Source: Saccharicrinis sp963667815
GTDB taxonomy: Bacteria; Bacteroidota; Bacteroidia; Bacteroidales; Marinilabiliaceae
Direction: 5' to 3' (one strand)
Assembly (NCBI GenBank): GCA_963667815.1
Contig: OY764021.1
Length of the DNA stretch: 64,000 nucleotides
Shown here in pieces: positions 17,674-28,158 of this stretch. The position numbers were made by a program, and so were the translations under genes. The notes under the pieces were generated by a model, which was given only the letters and a program-made list of their open reading frames with translations, had not been told where the DNA came from and made no database searches. Positions within the stretch are counted from its first letter, which is position 1; each line of letters opens with the position of its first letter.

Positions 17674-20600
17674 ATGAAAAAAGTTGGTATTGCAAGGGAA
17701 GGTACGACTTCTTTTGCGCGACGTAAAATTCTACGGATTATGAAAATCAGTATGTTTTTATTAACTATTTGTTTATTGCAAGTTTCAGCCATGGGGAGTT
17801 ATGGTCAGAATGCTAGATTGACTGTTGAAAGAGGAGAGATAACAGTAGGAGAAGCGTTAGATATAATTCAGGAAAAGACTGAATTGAAGATTGCATTTAG
17901 TTCAGAGTATGTAGATCTCAATCGTAGAGTGATTGTGAATTATGAAAACGAACCATTAGCCAATATACTTGATAATATATTTGAAGGTACAGATATAAGC
18001 TATAAAGTTGTAAGTAATCAAATTGTTTTGTATGATGTAAGTACACAACAGCAGAAAATTAACATATCCGGGAAAGTTACAGATGATAAAGGAGAACCTA
18101 TTCCTGGGGCCGCAGTAGTTGTAAAGGGAACCACAAATGGAACAATTACAAACTTTGATGGAATATATCAATTGGGAGATGTACCTTCAGATGCGGTAAT
18201 TCAAGTAAGCTTTATAGGAATGTCAACAGTGGAAAACAATGTAAATGGTTTATCTATTATTGATATTGTAATGACGCAAGAATCTATTGGGCTGGATGAA
18301 GTTGTTGCTGTAGGGTATGGAGTACAGAAAAAAAGTGATTTGACAGGATCAATTTCTCAAGTTAAATCTGAAGATATGGAAAATCGTACTATAGTACGAC
18401 CAGAGCAAGCACTTCAAGGAAAAACAGCGGGAGTTCAGATCATTAATACATCAGGAGCTCCAGCTTCGGGAGCAACAGTTCGTATTCGTGGATTTAGTTC
18501 TAATACTGCATCCAACCCTTTATATGTAGTGGATGGATTACGTACAGATAATATAGGTTTCCTTGATCCAAATAATATAGCTTCAATGGAGGTACTGAAA
18601 GACGCAGCATCTGCAGCCATTTATGGAGCAGAGGCAGGAAATGGTGTAATATTGATTACAACCAAAAAAGGTAAAAAAGGAAAAGGGACATTTTCGTATG
18701 ATGTGCAATACACAACAAACTCCTTAGCTAGAATTCCTAAAGTTTTAAATGCAAAAGAGTATGTTAATTATATGACAGAGGCAAATTATATTACTCAAGG
18801 TGAACTTTCTTCGCTATGGGATGGTGTTACAGACACAGATTGGACTGATATTGCATTTGAAACTTCAGTAAGAAAAAAACATAACATAAGTGTACAAGGT
18901 GCAAATGATAGAGGTTCATTTAATCTTTCTCTATCCTATTTAGATGATGATGGTATTGTAAAAGGGGAAAAGGACGTGTATGAGAGATGGACCGGAATGA
19001 TCAATGCTGATTATAAGATCAAAGATTGGATTAAAGTAGGTACTACTAATTCATTGGAGAGATGGAAAATGAAAAGTGTATCAGAGAACTCCGAGTATGG
19101 TAGTTTACTAGCTGCTGTATTAACGATGGATCCTCTTACTCCAGCCTATTATGATGCCGATGATTTACCATCTTATATGCAAAATTTAGTGGAGGCAGAT
19201 AAAAAGCTCCTAAGAGCTGAAGATGGAAGATATTATGGGATCTCTCAGGTATATCAATCGTATCAAACTCATCCTTTAATAATGAGAGACAGAACAGATT
19301 CCGGATGGGAAGGTTTTAATATGTTAGGTACAGTTTATGCAGATATAACTCCTGTTAAAAATTTAGTGATAACATCAAAACTAGGATATCGAGCTTCTTA
19401 CGGTAGTGGATATACATTTGATCATATTTATTATGCAAGTGATGTTGCTAAAAACGATCAAGTAAATATTTCTCGTACTAATTACAATAATTTTTACTAT
19501 CAATGGGAAAATTTTGCTAATTATATTTATGAAAAAGGGGATCATACATTAACAACAATGGTTGGAGTTTCGTATACTTCACCTTACTCAACAACAGTAA
19601 CTGCTAGTGGAAATCAGATTATTAAGGATGATCCTTTATACAGAGATTTGGATTACCTGGCAGATGGGGCTAATCGAACTGTTTCTGGAGGATATTCAAA
19701 TGCTCGTCGTCAGTTTTCTTATTTTGGTCGTATGACATATAGTTATGGACGAAAATATATGCTTCAGGCTTCAGTTCGTAGAGATGCGAGTGATATATCA
19801 ATACTTCCGGCAAAAAATCGTTGGGGTACTTTCCCTGCTGTTTCTGGAGGCTATACTATTTCAAATGAAGATTTTTTCCCTCAGAATACACCAATAAGTC
19901 ACCTTAAACTACGTGCAAGTTGGGGGCAGAATGGTAGTACAGGGCCGTTAGGTGGATTTGCTTATCGTGCTGGAATTATTTCTGGAAACTCATATCCTTA
20001 TAGTAATGCCCTGAATTATCAGGTTGCATCTGCACCTACAACATTGAGCAATAATGAATTAAGTTGGGAAACTTCAGAACAACTTGATTTTGGTTTAGAT
20101 GTTCGCGCTTTCAATGATAGATTGACTTTGGGATTTGATTATTTCGATAAGCAGACAAAAGATTTATTAGTAGCTATTACTCCTCCATTAGAAACAGGAG
20201 TTAGTACTACCTCTGTTAATGCAGGTAATGTAAAAAATAGTGGATTAGAATTTGAATTAGGGTGGACTGATAAAATTGGAGATTTCTCTTATAGTATTCG
20301 AGGAAATTTGGCCACACTAAAAAATAAAGTAACTTATTTGGATCCAAGTATATCTAGGATAAATGGTGCATCACTTGCTCAAGAACAAGGTATTACAGTC
20401 TTTGAACAGGGATTTCCGATTTGGTATATGAGAGGATATGAATTAGAAGATATTGATGATGCAACAGGTGATCCTATTTTTGTTGATCAATTAACTGTAG
20501 ATACAAATGGAGATGGTGTTGTTGATTCTGCTGATGGTACGATAAATTCGGACGACAAAGTAATGCTCGGAAGTGGAATACCAGATTTTACGTATGGTAT

Positions 20601-21066
20601 AACGTTAACTGCTAGTTATAAAGGTTTAGATTTTACAGCCTTTGGAACAGGATCTAATGGGAATGACATTTATAATGCATTAACACGTATTGATCGTCCA
20701 AGGGGAAATAAACTTAGTGTGTTTTATGATGATCGTTGGACTCCAAATAATACAAAGGCATCAAAACCAAGACCTAATGCAAATGGTGAAGATAAATATT
20801 GGATTAGTAGTGATGCCGTTATGGATGGTTCTTTCTTTAAAGTAAAACAAATGCAATTAGGATATACTTTCTCTCAAAATTTATTAAGCAGATTAAATAT
20901 AAAAAATGTACGTATTTATGTTTCATTAGATGATTGGATTACAATTTCTGATTATCCTGGATTTGATCCTGAAGCGTCAGCTGGATCTGCAGAAAATTTA
21001 GGTGTTGATAAAGGAGCGTATCCGACTTCTAAGAAAACTGTATTTGGACTTAATCTAACTTTTTAA
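17674..21066 (+). CDS. SusC-family TonB-dependent transporter with STN signalling domain (PUL 2)
   Basis: The product is 1130 residues. After a long basic N-terminus and signal peptide (ending SAMGSYGQ) comes an STN domain (about 45-125; VGEALDIIQEKTELKIAFSS), which contacts FecR. A carboxypeptidase-regulatory-like domain (ISGKVTDDKGEPIPGAAVVV), the GLDEVVAVGYG segment, the plug (VRIRGFSSNTASNPLYVVDG) and the barrel ending in LNLTF follow. It imports oligosaccharides and reports their presence to the sigma/FecR pair. SusD starts 12 bp downstream. The nearby GH3 suggests beta-linked gluco- or xylo-oligosaccharides, but the substrate is not determined. Confidence 0.93.
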   Translation: MKKVGIAREGTTSFARRKILRIMKISMFLLTICLLQVSAMGSYGQNARLTVERGEITVGEALDIIQEKTELKIAFSSEYVDLNRRVIVNYENEPLANILDNIFEGTDISYKVVSNQIVLYDVSTQQQKINISGKVTDDKGEPIPGAAVVVKGTTNGTITNFDGIYQLGDVPSDAVIQVSFIGMSTVENNVNGLSIIDIVMTQESIGLDEVVAVGYGVQKKSDLTGSISQVKSEDMENRTIVRPEQALQGKTAGVQIINTSGAPASGATVRIRGFSSNTASNPLYVVDGLRTDNIGFLDPNNIASMEVLKDAASAAIYGAEAGNGVILITTKKGKKGKGTFSYDVQYTTNSLARIPKVLNAKEYVNYMTEANYITQGELSSLWDGVTDTDWTDIAFETSVRKKHNISVQGANDRGSFNLSLSYLDDDGIVKGEKDVYERWTGMINADYKIKDWIKVGTTNSLERWKMKSVSENSEYGSLLAAVLTMDPLTPAYYDADDLPSYMQNLVEADKKLLRAEDGRYYGISQVYQSYQTHPLIMRDRTDSGWEGFNMLGTVYADITPVKNLVITSKLGYRASYGSGYTFDHIYYASDVAKNDQVNISRTNYNNFYYQWENFANYIYEKGDHTLTTMVGVSYTSPYSTTVTASGNQIIKDDPLYRDLDYLADGANRTVSGGYSNARRQFSYFGRMTYSYGRKYMLQASVRRDASDISILPAKNRWGTFPAVSGGYTISNEDFFPQNTPISHLKLRASWGQNGSTGPLGGFAYRAGIISGNSYPYSNALNYQVASAPTTLSNNELSWETSEQLDFGLDVRAFNDRLTLGFDYFDKQTKDLLVAITPPLETGVSTTSVNAGNVKNSGLEFELGWTDKIGDFSYSIRGNLATLKNKVTYLDPSISRINGASLAQEQGITVFEQGFPIWYMRGYELEDIDDATGDPIFVDQLTVDTNGDGVVDSADGTINSDDKVMLGSGIPDFTYGITLTASYKGLDFTAFGTGSNGNDIYNALTRIDRPRGNKLSVFYDDRWTPNNTKASKPRPNANGEDKYWISSDAVMDGSFFKVKQMQLGYTFSQNLLSRLNIKNVRIYVSLDDWITISDYPGFDPEASAGSAENLGVDKGAYPTSKKTVFGLNLTF

Positions 21067-21077
21067 AAAATTGGAAA

Positions 21078-22673
21078 ATGAAAAGGATATATACATATAT
21101 ATTATTAATATCTGTAATATTTTTTACAGCTTGTGAAAATTTACTTGATGATGTTGATCATCAGGGGGCAACATCTGTTGAGAATTTTTACAAAACAGAT
21201 GATGATGCAGAACAAGCAATTGCTGCAGTTTACGTACAATGGAGGTCAATATATTTTGTTGACTTTTTCTTAAAAAACTTGCTTTCGGATGATATGATAG
21301 CAGGTGGAGGATCCCGGGGGGATCAAACAAATTATGAAGGTGTGAACGAATATACGTTTAGTCCTCAAAATGGTTTAATTGCTGAGTATTTTACGGGTTT
21401 ATATCAAATCATTTACAGAGCTAATTTAGTGATAAATAATATTGATCCGGAATCTGAAGTTAAAAAGTTAGCAATTGCAGAAGCAAAAGTAGCCAGAGCA
21501 TGGTCATATTTTAATCTTATTACCTTGTGGGGCCCTGTACCTCTTGTAGTCAGTGAGTTAGATCCTAGTGAATATCAACAGCCTAATGGTGATATTGATG
21601 CTATTTGGGCTTTGATTGACAGTGACCTACAAGATGCTATTAGTGCCAACATACTACCTGAAAAAAGTAGCTCTATTGATCAATCTACCGGAGCAAGGAT
21701 AACCAAGCAGGCTGCTCAGTCATTTTTAGGTAAATCACTATTATTTCAAAAAAGATATGGTGAGGCAGCAAATAACTTGAATGCAGTGATTAACAAGGGT
21801 CTTTATGATTTGATCGATGATTATGAAAATATATTAAGATCTGTTGAAGATTTTAGTTCTGAGAATATTTTCGAACTTAACTTTGTTAATGACAGTAATA
21901 ATCCATGGTCGCAAGGAATGCCAACCTTCCCTAATTTTATTGGTTGGAGGGCTGACAAAATTGATCTTACAGGGTATGATTTTGGTGTTCATGACCTATA
22001 TCCAAATGGCTGGGGATTAGGAAATCCGACAAAAGATTTATATGATGCTTTTGTAGCTGAAGAAGGAACTGAAGGATACAGATTAAATGCATCAGTATTA
22101 TCGTATGATAAAGTTATAGAAATAGGAGCACCTTCTCATCCTGCAACTATTAATCCGGGTGCAACATTGTATGGTCATGAAGGATATTTTTCATGGAAAT
22201 GGCGCTTTATCGGTTCTGAAGTTATTGAGAACTCAGGTGGTTATAGTACTGATGCTAACTATAGAATTATGAGATATTCCGAAGTGCTTTTAATGGCAGC
22301 AGAAGCGTGTCTTGAGTCTGGAGATGCAGGTAGAGCATTAACGTATATTAATGAAGTACGTACGCGCGCTCAGTTAGATAATCTGTCAGCAGTTACATTA
22401 GATGATATAAAAACAGAAAAGCGTCTGGAGTTATGTCTCGAGGGGGTCCGTTTTCAGGATCTTATACGTTGGGGAGATGCTGCTATAGAATTAGCGGATC
22501 AAGGGGCAAAAGTTCCATCGTTTTCTGGTATCGATGAAAATGGAGAATTTATTATAACATATCCTTATTCAAATGATACTTATGGTTTCAAAACAGGAAA
22601 ACATGAACTACTCCCAATTCCCGAACAAGAAATTCTTGTAAATAGTAATATTAAACAAAATCCAGGTTATTAA
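21078..22673 (+). CDS. SusD/RagB-family glycan-binding lipoprotein (PUL 2)
   Basis: The product is 531 residues with lipobox FTAC (Cys19) followed by ENLLDD. Typical SusD segments are RANLVINNID, AEAKVARAWSYFNLITLWGPVPLV, the RYSEVLLMAAEACLESG helix and KRLELCLEGVRFQDLIRWGD. It forms the binding lid of the adjacent SusC. A strong hairpin after the stop and a 460-bp gap separate it from the GH3 gene, so transporter and hydrolase may be transcribed at different levels. Confidence 0.93.
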   Translation: MKRIYTYILLISVIFFTACENLLDDVDHQGATSVENFYKTDDDAEQAIAAVYVQWRSIYFVDFFLKNLLSDDMIAGGGSRGDQTNYEGVNEYTFSPQNGLIAEYFTGLYQIIYRANLVINNIDPESEVKKLAIAEAKVARAWSYFNLITLWGPVPLVVSELDPSEYQQPNGDIDAIWALIDSDLQDAISANILPEKSSSIDQSTGARITKQAAQSFLGKSLLFQKRYGEAANNLNAVINKGLYDLIDDYENILRSVEDFSSENIFELNFVNDSNNPWSQGMPTFPNFIGWRADKIDLTGYDFGVHDLYPNGWGLGNPTKDLYDAFVAEEGTEGYRLNASVLSYDKVIEIGAPSHPATINPGATLYGHEGYFSWKWRFIGSEVIENSGGYSTDANYRIMRYSEVLLMAAEACLESGDAGRALTYINEVRTRAQLDNLSAVTLDDIKTEKRLELCLEGVRFQDLIRWGDAAIELADQGAKVPSFSGIDENGEFIITYPYSNDTYGFKTGKHELLPIPEQEILVNSNIKQNPGY

Positions 22674-22688
22674 TTTTATATATCAATG

Positions 22689-22745
22689 AAGACCATTAAT
22701 TAACAAAAAGGGAATGATAAGCACAGGTAGTTAGTTAATGGTCTT
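22689..22745. terminator. Long hairpin after susD (PUL 2), terminator-like
   Basis: AAGACCATTAATTAAC (22689-22704) pairs with the stretch ending TTAATGGTCTT (22730-22745) with one mismatch, around a 25-base loop. An AT-rich tail follows but no strong T run. The position fits partial termination after susCD. Confidence 0.5.
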
Positions 22746-23136
22746 ATTAAATAAAAACTATAAATATTTATTAATAATGTTTATAGTCTCACAGTTATTC
22801 AATATTAACATTTATAGAAAACTATACAGTAGATTTTGGTGCTATTGCGCATGGTGCGTTATATTAATTATTCCTGGTTTTATAATTTTCGATTTTTAGA
22901 TTAAAATAATGCCATGAAAATTATTATAATATTTCTAAGAGTGTTAGATAATCAGGAATCTACTGTGATAATAGATTAATACTGAAGTTAATTTAGAGTT
23001 GAGTTAATTAACTATTGGGATATATGGATTTATCTTAAATGGGATTGGTATGGTATGATGCTAATGTTAATTGTAGGTCTAATATCCATATGAAAAGACA
23101 ATAAGAATTCAAAAGAAAAATAAAAATTTTTAGTTT
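22746..23136. other. AT-rich gene-free stretch before the GH3 gene
   Basis: About 390 bp with no gene. Nothing beyond AT-rich sequence is recognised; the end presumably holds the promoter of the GH3 gene, but no convincing Bacteroidota -33/-7 pair was found by eye. Confidence 0.4.
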
Positions 23137-25584
23137 ATGAAAATTGATAAAAAAAATAAGTATAGGTTAATTGCATGGATGTGTGCGATTTATATAACTG
23201 TAAGTGCAACAGGGTGTTCAATGAAAGGTGATGATAAAAACAATGATGAGGAGACAGTGAGTCAGATACTTTCATCAATGACCCTCGATGAAAAAGTAAA
23301 GTTAGTGATTGGAACATGGAGACACGGCGGATGGTGGGCAAGTGAAGAAGAGAAAGCTTCGGAAGATCCAGATCCTGAATATACAAAGATGTATGATAGA
23401 GTTCATTCTTATCTTCCTGGTTCTGCCGGATTTACTGCTGAATATTTAGAAAAAGGTATTACAACACAATCTTTATCAGATGGTCCTGCGGGATTAAGAA
23501 TTGAGCCAAAGAGAGAAGGTGATGATAAAAATACATATTATTGTACTGCATTTCCTATTGCTACAGTATTGGCCTCTACATGGGATACAGATCTTGTTTA
23601 CAGTGTAGGAGAAGCTATGGGTGAGGAAGTCTTGGAATATGGTTCTGATTTTTTATTAGCTCCAGCCTTAAATATTCAACGTAATCCTCTTTGTGGGCGT
23701 AATTTTGAGTACTATTCAGAAGATCCATTGGTAGCCGGTAAAATGGCAGCAGCAATGGTAAATGGGATTCAATCTCATGGAGTAGGTACTTCGGTTAAAC
23801 ATTTTATTGCAAATAATTCAGAAACAAATCGTCTATCGGTAAATGAGATTATTAGTGAACGTGCATTACGCGAAATTTATTTGAAAGGTTTTGAAATTGC
23901 CATAAAAGAGTCAAATCCATGGACAGTAATGTCTTCATATAATAAAGTAAATGATAAATATACCTCTGAAGATTACGATCTTTTAACAAAGATACTTCGA
24001 GAAGATTGGGGATTTGAAGGATATGTTATGACAGATTGGGGAGCAGGTAGTGATGCCGTAGCACAGATGAAAGCAGGTAATGATTTAATTCAACCAGGAC
24101 AAAGGTCTCAGTATGAGCAAATTCTTGCTGCAGTAAACGATGGTAGTTTGGATGAATCAATATTAAATCAAAATGTTTCTCGCATTTTGAATATTATGCT
24201 TAAAACTCCAAGATATAAAGGTTATCAATATAGTAGTAAACCAGATTTAGATGCAAATGCAAAAGTAACTCGCCAAGCAGCAACAGATGGTATGGTTCTT
24301 CTTGAAAACAAAGATAATACATTGCCAATGTCACAAGCAACAAACAATATTGCTACCTTTGGAATAACTTCATATAATTTTATTTCAGGAGGAACAGGAA
24401 GTGGAGATGTAAATGAGGCTTATACTATATCATTAATAGAAGGTATCTCTAATGCAGGTTTTAAAACAGATGCAGAATTAACAAATGTTTATAATGATTA
24501 TATAAAAGAGCAAAAAGTTATTCAAGATAAAAAGTATGAAAATGTAAATGCTTTTTGGGGAAGGGAACCTCTTCCGGAAATGGAAGTAGATAAGGCGTTG
24601 GCATTAGAAATTGCACTTAAAACAGATATCGCTTTAATTACTATTGGTCGTAACTCAGGCGAAGGTGGTGATCGTAAGGCTGAAAAAGGAGATTTTTACC
24701 TCACACCTGTTGAACAGGAAATGATTAAGAATGTATCAGAAGCATTTCATGCTCAAGGTAAAAAGGCAATTGTTGTTTTAAATATTGGAGGAGTTATTGA
24801 AACAGCAAGTTGGACAAAGATTCCTGATGCGGTATTATTAGCTTGGCAACCAGGACAAGAAGCAGGTAACTCGGTAATGGATGTTTTAACAGGAAAAGTG
24901 AATCCTTCTGGAAGATTGGCTGTTACCTTTCCTGTATCTTATGATGATGTGCCTTCATCGAACCAATTCCCTGGGTATAAAGTTGATGGAGAAGAGGATG
25001 ATGCAGCAGACCTTTCTGGTTTTTCATGGGATAAGCGTATTCCTTTTGAAATGATTTACGAAGATGATATTTATGTTGGCTATAGATATTATAATACTTT
25101 TGATGTTCCAGTGTCATATGAATTTGGTTATGGATTATCGTATACTGATTTTAAACTCAGTAATCTGAAATTGAATTCAACTGAATTTAACGATAATATT
25201 ACTGTAAATATAGATGTTACGAATTCAGGTTCAGTAGCAGGACGCGAAGTAGTACAAATATATGTAGGAGCACCTGATGTTAAACTGGAAAAGCCGGAAG
25301 AAGAATTAACAGCTTTTGGAAAAACAAAACTTTTGCAACCAGGTGAAACAGAAACCATGACTTTTACTATTCAATCAAAAGATATTGCTTCTTTTAATGA
25401 AGATAATTCTAGCTGGATCATTGAACCAGGTACATATAATCTCAAAGCAGGTGTTTCATGTTTAAATATTATGCATAAATCTAATTTTGTAGTTGATGCA
25501 GAGATGGTTGTGGAAAAGGTTAATAAAGCTATGATACCTCATCGCTCGATTAATAGACTAAATAAACTAAATAAAAACAAGTAG
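23137..25584 (+). CDS. GH3-family beta-glycosidase lipoprotein (PUL 2)
   Basis: The product is 815 residues with lipobox ATGC (Cys27). The (beta/alpha)8 domain has LSDGPAGLRI, GRNFEYYSEDP, VKHFIANNSE and the nucleophile in VMTDWGAGSD (Asp300). The second alpha/beta domain contains ENKDNTLPM and IGRNSGEGGDR. A fibronectin-III-like domain ends the protein (PVSYEFGYGLSYTDF, IDVTNSGSVAGREVVQIYV, then LQPGETETMTF). This is the usual three-domain beta-glucosidase architecture. The expected role is periplasmic removal of terminal beta-glucosyl (or beta-xylosyl) units from imported oligosaccharides. A terminator follows. Confidence 0.92.
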   Translation: MKIDKKNKYRLIAWMCAIYITVSATGCSMKGDDKNNDEETVSQILSSMTLDEKVKLVIGTWRHGGWWASEEEKASEDPDPEYTKMYDRVHSYLPGSAGFTAEYLEKGITTQSLSDGPAGLRIEPKREGDDKNTYYCTAFPIATVLASTWDTDLVYSVGEAMGEEVLEYGSDFLLAPALNIQRNPLCGRNFEYYSEDPLVAGKMAAAMVNGIQSHGVGTSVKHFIANNSETNRLSVNEIISERALREIYLKGFEIAIKESNPWTVMSSYNKVNDKYTSEDYDLLTKILREDWGFEGYVMTDWGAGSDAVAQMKAGNDLIQPGQRSQYEQILAAVNDGSLDESILNQNVSRILNIMLKTPRYKGYQYSSKPDLDANAKVTRQAATDGMVLLENKDNTLPMSQATNNIATFGITSYNFISGGTGSGDVNEAYTISLIEGISNAGFKTDAELTNVYNDYIKEQKVIQDKKYENVNAFWGREPLPEMEVDKALALEIALKTDIALITIGRNSGEGGDRKAEKGDFYLTPVEQEMIKNVSEAFHAQGKKAIVVLNIGGVIETASWTKIPDAVLLAWQPGQEAGNSVMDVLTGKVNPSGRLAVTFPVSYDDVPSSNQFPGYKVDGEEDDAADLSGFSWDKRIPFEMIYEDDIYVGYRYYNTFDVPVSYEFGYGLSYTDFKLSNLKLNSTEFNDNITVNIDVTNSGSVAGREVVQIYVGAPDVKLEKPEEELTAFGKTKLLQPGETETMTFTIQSKDIASFNEDNSSWIIEPGTYNLKAGVSCLNIMHKSNFVVDAEMVVEKVNKAMIPHRSINRLNKLNKNK

Positions 25585-25602
25585 AAACTTTATTTAAAAA
25601 GT

Positions 25603-25635
25603 AAATGCCTCATTCATTAATAATGAGGCATTTTT
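25603..25635 (+). terminator. Rho-independent terminator after the GH3 gene
   Basis: AAATGCCTCATT and AATGAGGCATTT are perfect 12-bp arms with a seven-base loop, followed by TT. It is 18 bp past the GH3 stop and ends the PUL 2 core transcript. Confidence 0.85.
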
Positions 25636-25905
25636 CTATGTCCGAAGTTCTAAAATTCTATTTTGATTTATTACTTATCTCTATTAATCTAATTCCAAAA
25701 TGTTAATCGAAATCAGGTTGTTATGTTTTTGTGTGAATTATTCAAAATAGCTCATTATCTAATCGTTACAAAATTCGAGTAAGCTGAGTAGATTGAATAA
25801 AATTAAAAAAGAATTAATCAGGATTCGAAAGCAGTAATGAATTTCAGAGGTATAGTTATAGTTCTGTTATCAGAGATGTTATAGTACAACAATACAAATA
25901 TTTAT

Positions 25906-28158
25906 ATGTATATAGATTTTTCTTATCCTCTTAATAATAGTTTAATTAAAGTGTCGTTTCGTCGTTTATATATTACGTTTTTAGCTTTGGTAATTGTAAC
26001 ATTAGTACAAGGACAAAATAATCCCAGTATTAATGTGCGATATACCAATGATGCTATTTGTATAGATGGAAAATTGGATGATATATCTTGGAACCATGCT
26101 GATGGTATTAAAACGTTATGGCAATTTTTTCCTTCTGATTCCATAGAAGCAGAAAATCCAACTGAATGTAAATTTTTATATAATGATGAAACATTATATA
26201 TTGGAATTTGTGCTAAGGTAAAGAGTAATAAATATACTGTATCATCTTTACGTAGAGATTTTGAACCTAATGCCAATGATAATGTAACAATGATGTTTGA
26301 CACTTTTAAAGATGGTTCAACGGCATTTATGTTTGGTGCGAGTCCTTATGGAGTACAACGAGAGGCTTTTATTGCGGAAGGAGGAGAAAATCCCAAAAAC
26401 TTTAGTGTAACATGGGATCAAAAATGGCAGGTTGAAAGCTCAATGTATAAAGATCATTATATAGTAGAGGCTGCGATACCTTTTTCTTCTTTGAAATTTC
26501 GTGATGGAGAAAGAGAATGGCGTATGCAGATAAATAGGTGGGATATGCAAAGTAACGAACAAAGTGTATGGGCAAAAGTTCCCCAAAATCAAGAGATTAC
26601 AAGTCTGGCATTTATGGGGGAAATGATGTTTGAAAAGCCAATACACAAGAAAAATAGTTCAATTATTACAATTCCATATGTAAATACTTTAATAGCAAAG
26701 GATTTTGATAATAATACTTCAGAGCAGAAGTTTAGCTTTGGTGGCGATGCAAAAATTCCTGTTGGGAATAGTATGAATTTAGATGTTACTATTTCACCTG
26801 ATTTTTCAAATGTAGAGAACGATGATATATTCACGAATCTTACACAGTACGAAATATATCAGATAGAAAAACGACAATTCTTTATTGATAATAATGATTT
26901 GTTTGGTAGTTATGGTGATATATATAATATTGCAAAGCCATTCTTTTCAAGGAGAATTGGAATGGCTAGAGATACACTTGGAAATATCATTGAAAATCAA
27001 ATTATAGCAGGAGCAAGGTTAAGTGGAAATATTACTGATAACTGGAGATTAGGTTTTTTGAATATACAAACAGCCGAAGATAAAATCAATCATATACCTT
27101 CTAATAATAATATGATGGTATCAATACAAAGGAAAATGTTTGCACGTTCCAGTATGGGATTTTTTGTTGTGAATCGGGAATCTTTTAAGAATTATGATTT
27201 TCTGAAAAGATCAGATAAATACAATCGTGTTTTAGGTCTTGATTACAACCTTGCTTCTAAAAATAATAATTGGACAGGAAAGTTTTTTCTGCATAAATCG
27301 CTTCAGCCTGATGATACTAAAGGAAACTACTCAGCTCAAACCATGGTTAAGTATAATAATAGAAAGTTCTACTGGATTGCAGATTTACAGTTTATCGATA
27401 AGGATTTTCGTGCTGATTTAGGATTTGTTCCACGAAGAGCGATATTAAAATCATGGAATTCAATTAAATTAAATTTCTATCCGAAAAAAGAAAGTTCAAT
27501 AAGTAGTCATGGACCTGGTTTTAATAGTTTGTTTTATTGGAGAACAGATATGAGGTACATGAATACAGATCATTTCTTTAGATTGCTTTATGATTTTAAA
27601 TTCAAGAATCAATCTACATTACAACTGACTGTAGATAATCAATATATGTATTTGACTAATCCGTTTGATCCAGCCGGTAAAGTAGGAGGGATTCCTTTAC
27701 AAGCGAATAAAGATTATTATTTTACACAAATGACGGGTATGTATCAATCAAACCCGGCAAAGGTTATCTCCGGTAATTTGACAATAGGAGGAGGTCAGTT
27801 TTTCAATGGCCAGAGTTATTATTATAGTAGCTTGTTAAATTTTAGAATTCAGCCATGGGCACAAATAAGTATTAATACCAGATACGATGCCATACGTTTA
27901 CCTAAACCATATTCAACAGTAGATTATTGGCTTGTATCCCCAAAAATTGATATTACCTTTAGTAAGTCTGTGTTTTGGTCAACGTTGGTGCAGTTTAGTA
28001 ATCAACGTAAAAACATAGGTCTTAATTCGCGGTTTCAATGGCGTTTTGCTCCTCTTTCTGATTTATATATCATATATAATGATAGTTATCAAACAGATAC
28101 TTTTGCACCTCGTTACAGGTCAATTAATTTAAAACTTACTTATTGGTTAAATATATAG
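25906..28158 (+). CDS. Outer-membrane protein with CBM9-like N-terminal domain and DUF5916-type barrel
   Basis: The product is 750 residues. A signal peptide-like segment (LYITFLALVIVTLVQGQ) precedes a carbohydrate-binding family 9-like domain (about 40-240; ICIDGKLDDISWNHAD, LYIGICAKV, IVEAAIPFSSLKF, RMQINRWDM). The rest has DUF5916 features (NLDVTISPDFSNVENDD, YEIYQIEKRQFFIDN, FFSRRIG, GARLSGN) and alternating beta-strand sequence ending LKLTYWLNI, consistent with an outer-membrane barrel. The signal-like segment does not begin the frame, so an internal start is possible. It follows the GH3 gene after a terminator, so it is probably a separate unit. Function is unknown; glycan binding is suggested by the first domain. 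Confidence 0.75.
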   Translation: MYIDFSYPLNNSLIKVSFRRLYITFLALVIVTLVQGQNNPSINVRYTNDAICIDGKLDDISWNHADGIKTLWQFFPSDSIEAENPTECKFLYNDETLYIGICAKVKSNKYTVSSLRRDFEPNANDNVTMMFDTFKDGSTAFMFGASPYGVQREAFIAEGGENPKNFSVTWDQKWQVESSMYKDHYIVEAAIPFSSLKFRDGEREWRMQINRWDMQSNEQSVWAKVPQNQEITSLAFMGEMMFEKPIHKKNSSIITIPYVNTLIAKDFDNNTSEQKFSFGGDAKIPVGNSMNLDVTISPDFSNVENDDIFTNLTQYEIYQIEKRQFFIDNNDLFGSYGDIYNIAKPFFSRRIGMARDTLGNIIENQIIAGARLSGNITDNWRLGFLNIQTAEDKINHIPSNNNMMVSIQRKMFARSSMGFFVVNRESFKNYDFLKRSDKYNRVLGLDYNLASKNNNWTGKFFLHKSLQPDDTKGNYSAQTMVKYNNRKFYWIADLQFIDKDFRADLGFVPRRAILKSWNSIKLNFYPKKESSISSHGPGFNSLFYWRTDMRYMNTDHFFRLLYDFKFKNQSTLQLTVDNQYMYLTNPFDPAGKVGGIPLQANKDYYFTQMTGMYQSNPAKVISGNLTIGGGQFFNGQSYYYSSLLNFRIQPWAQISINTRYDAIRLPKPYSTVDYWLVSPKIDITFSKSVFWSTLVQFSNQRKNIGLNSRFQWRFAPLSDLYIIYNDSYQTDTFAPRYRSINLKLTYWLNI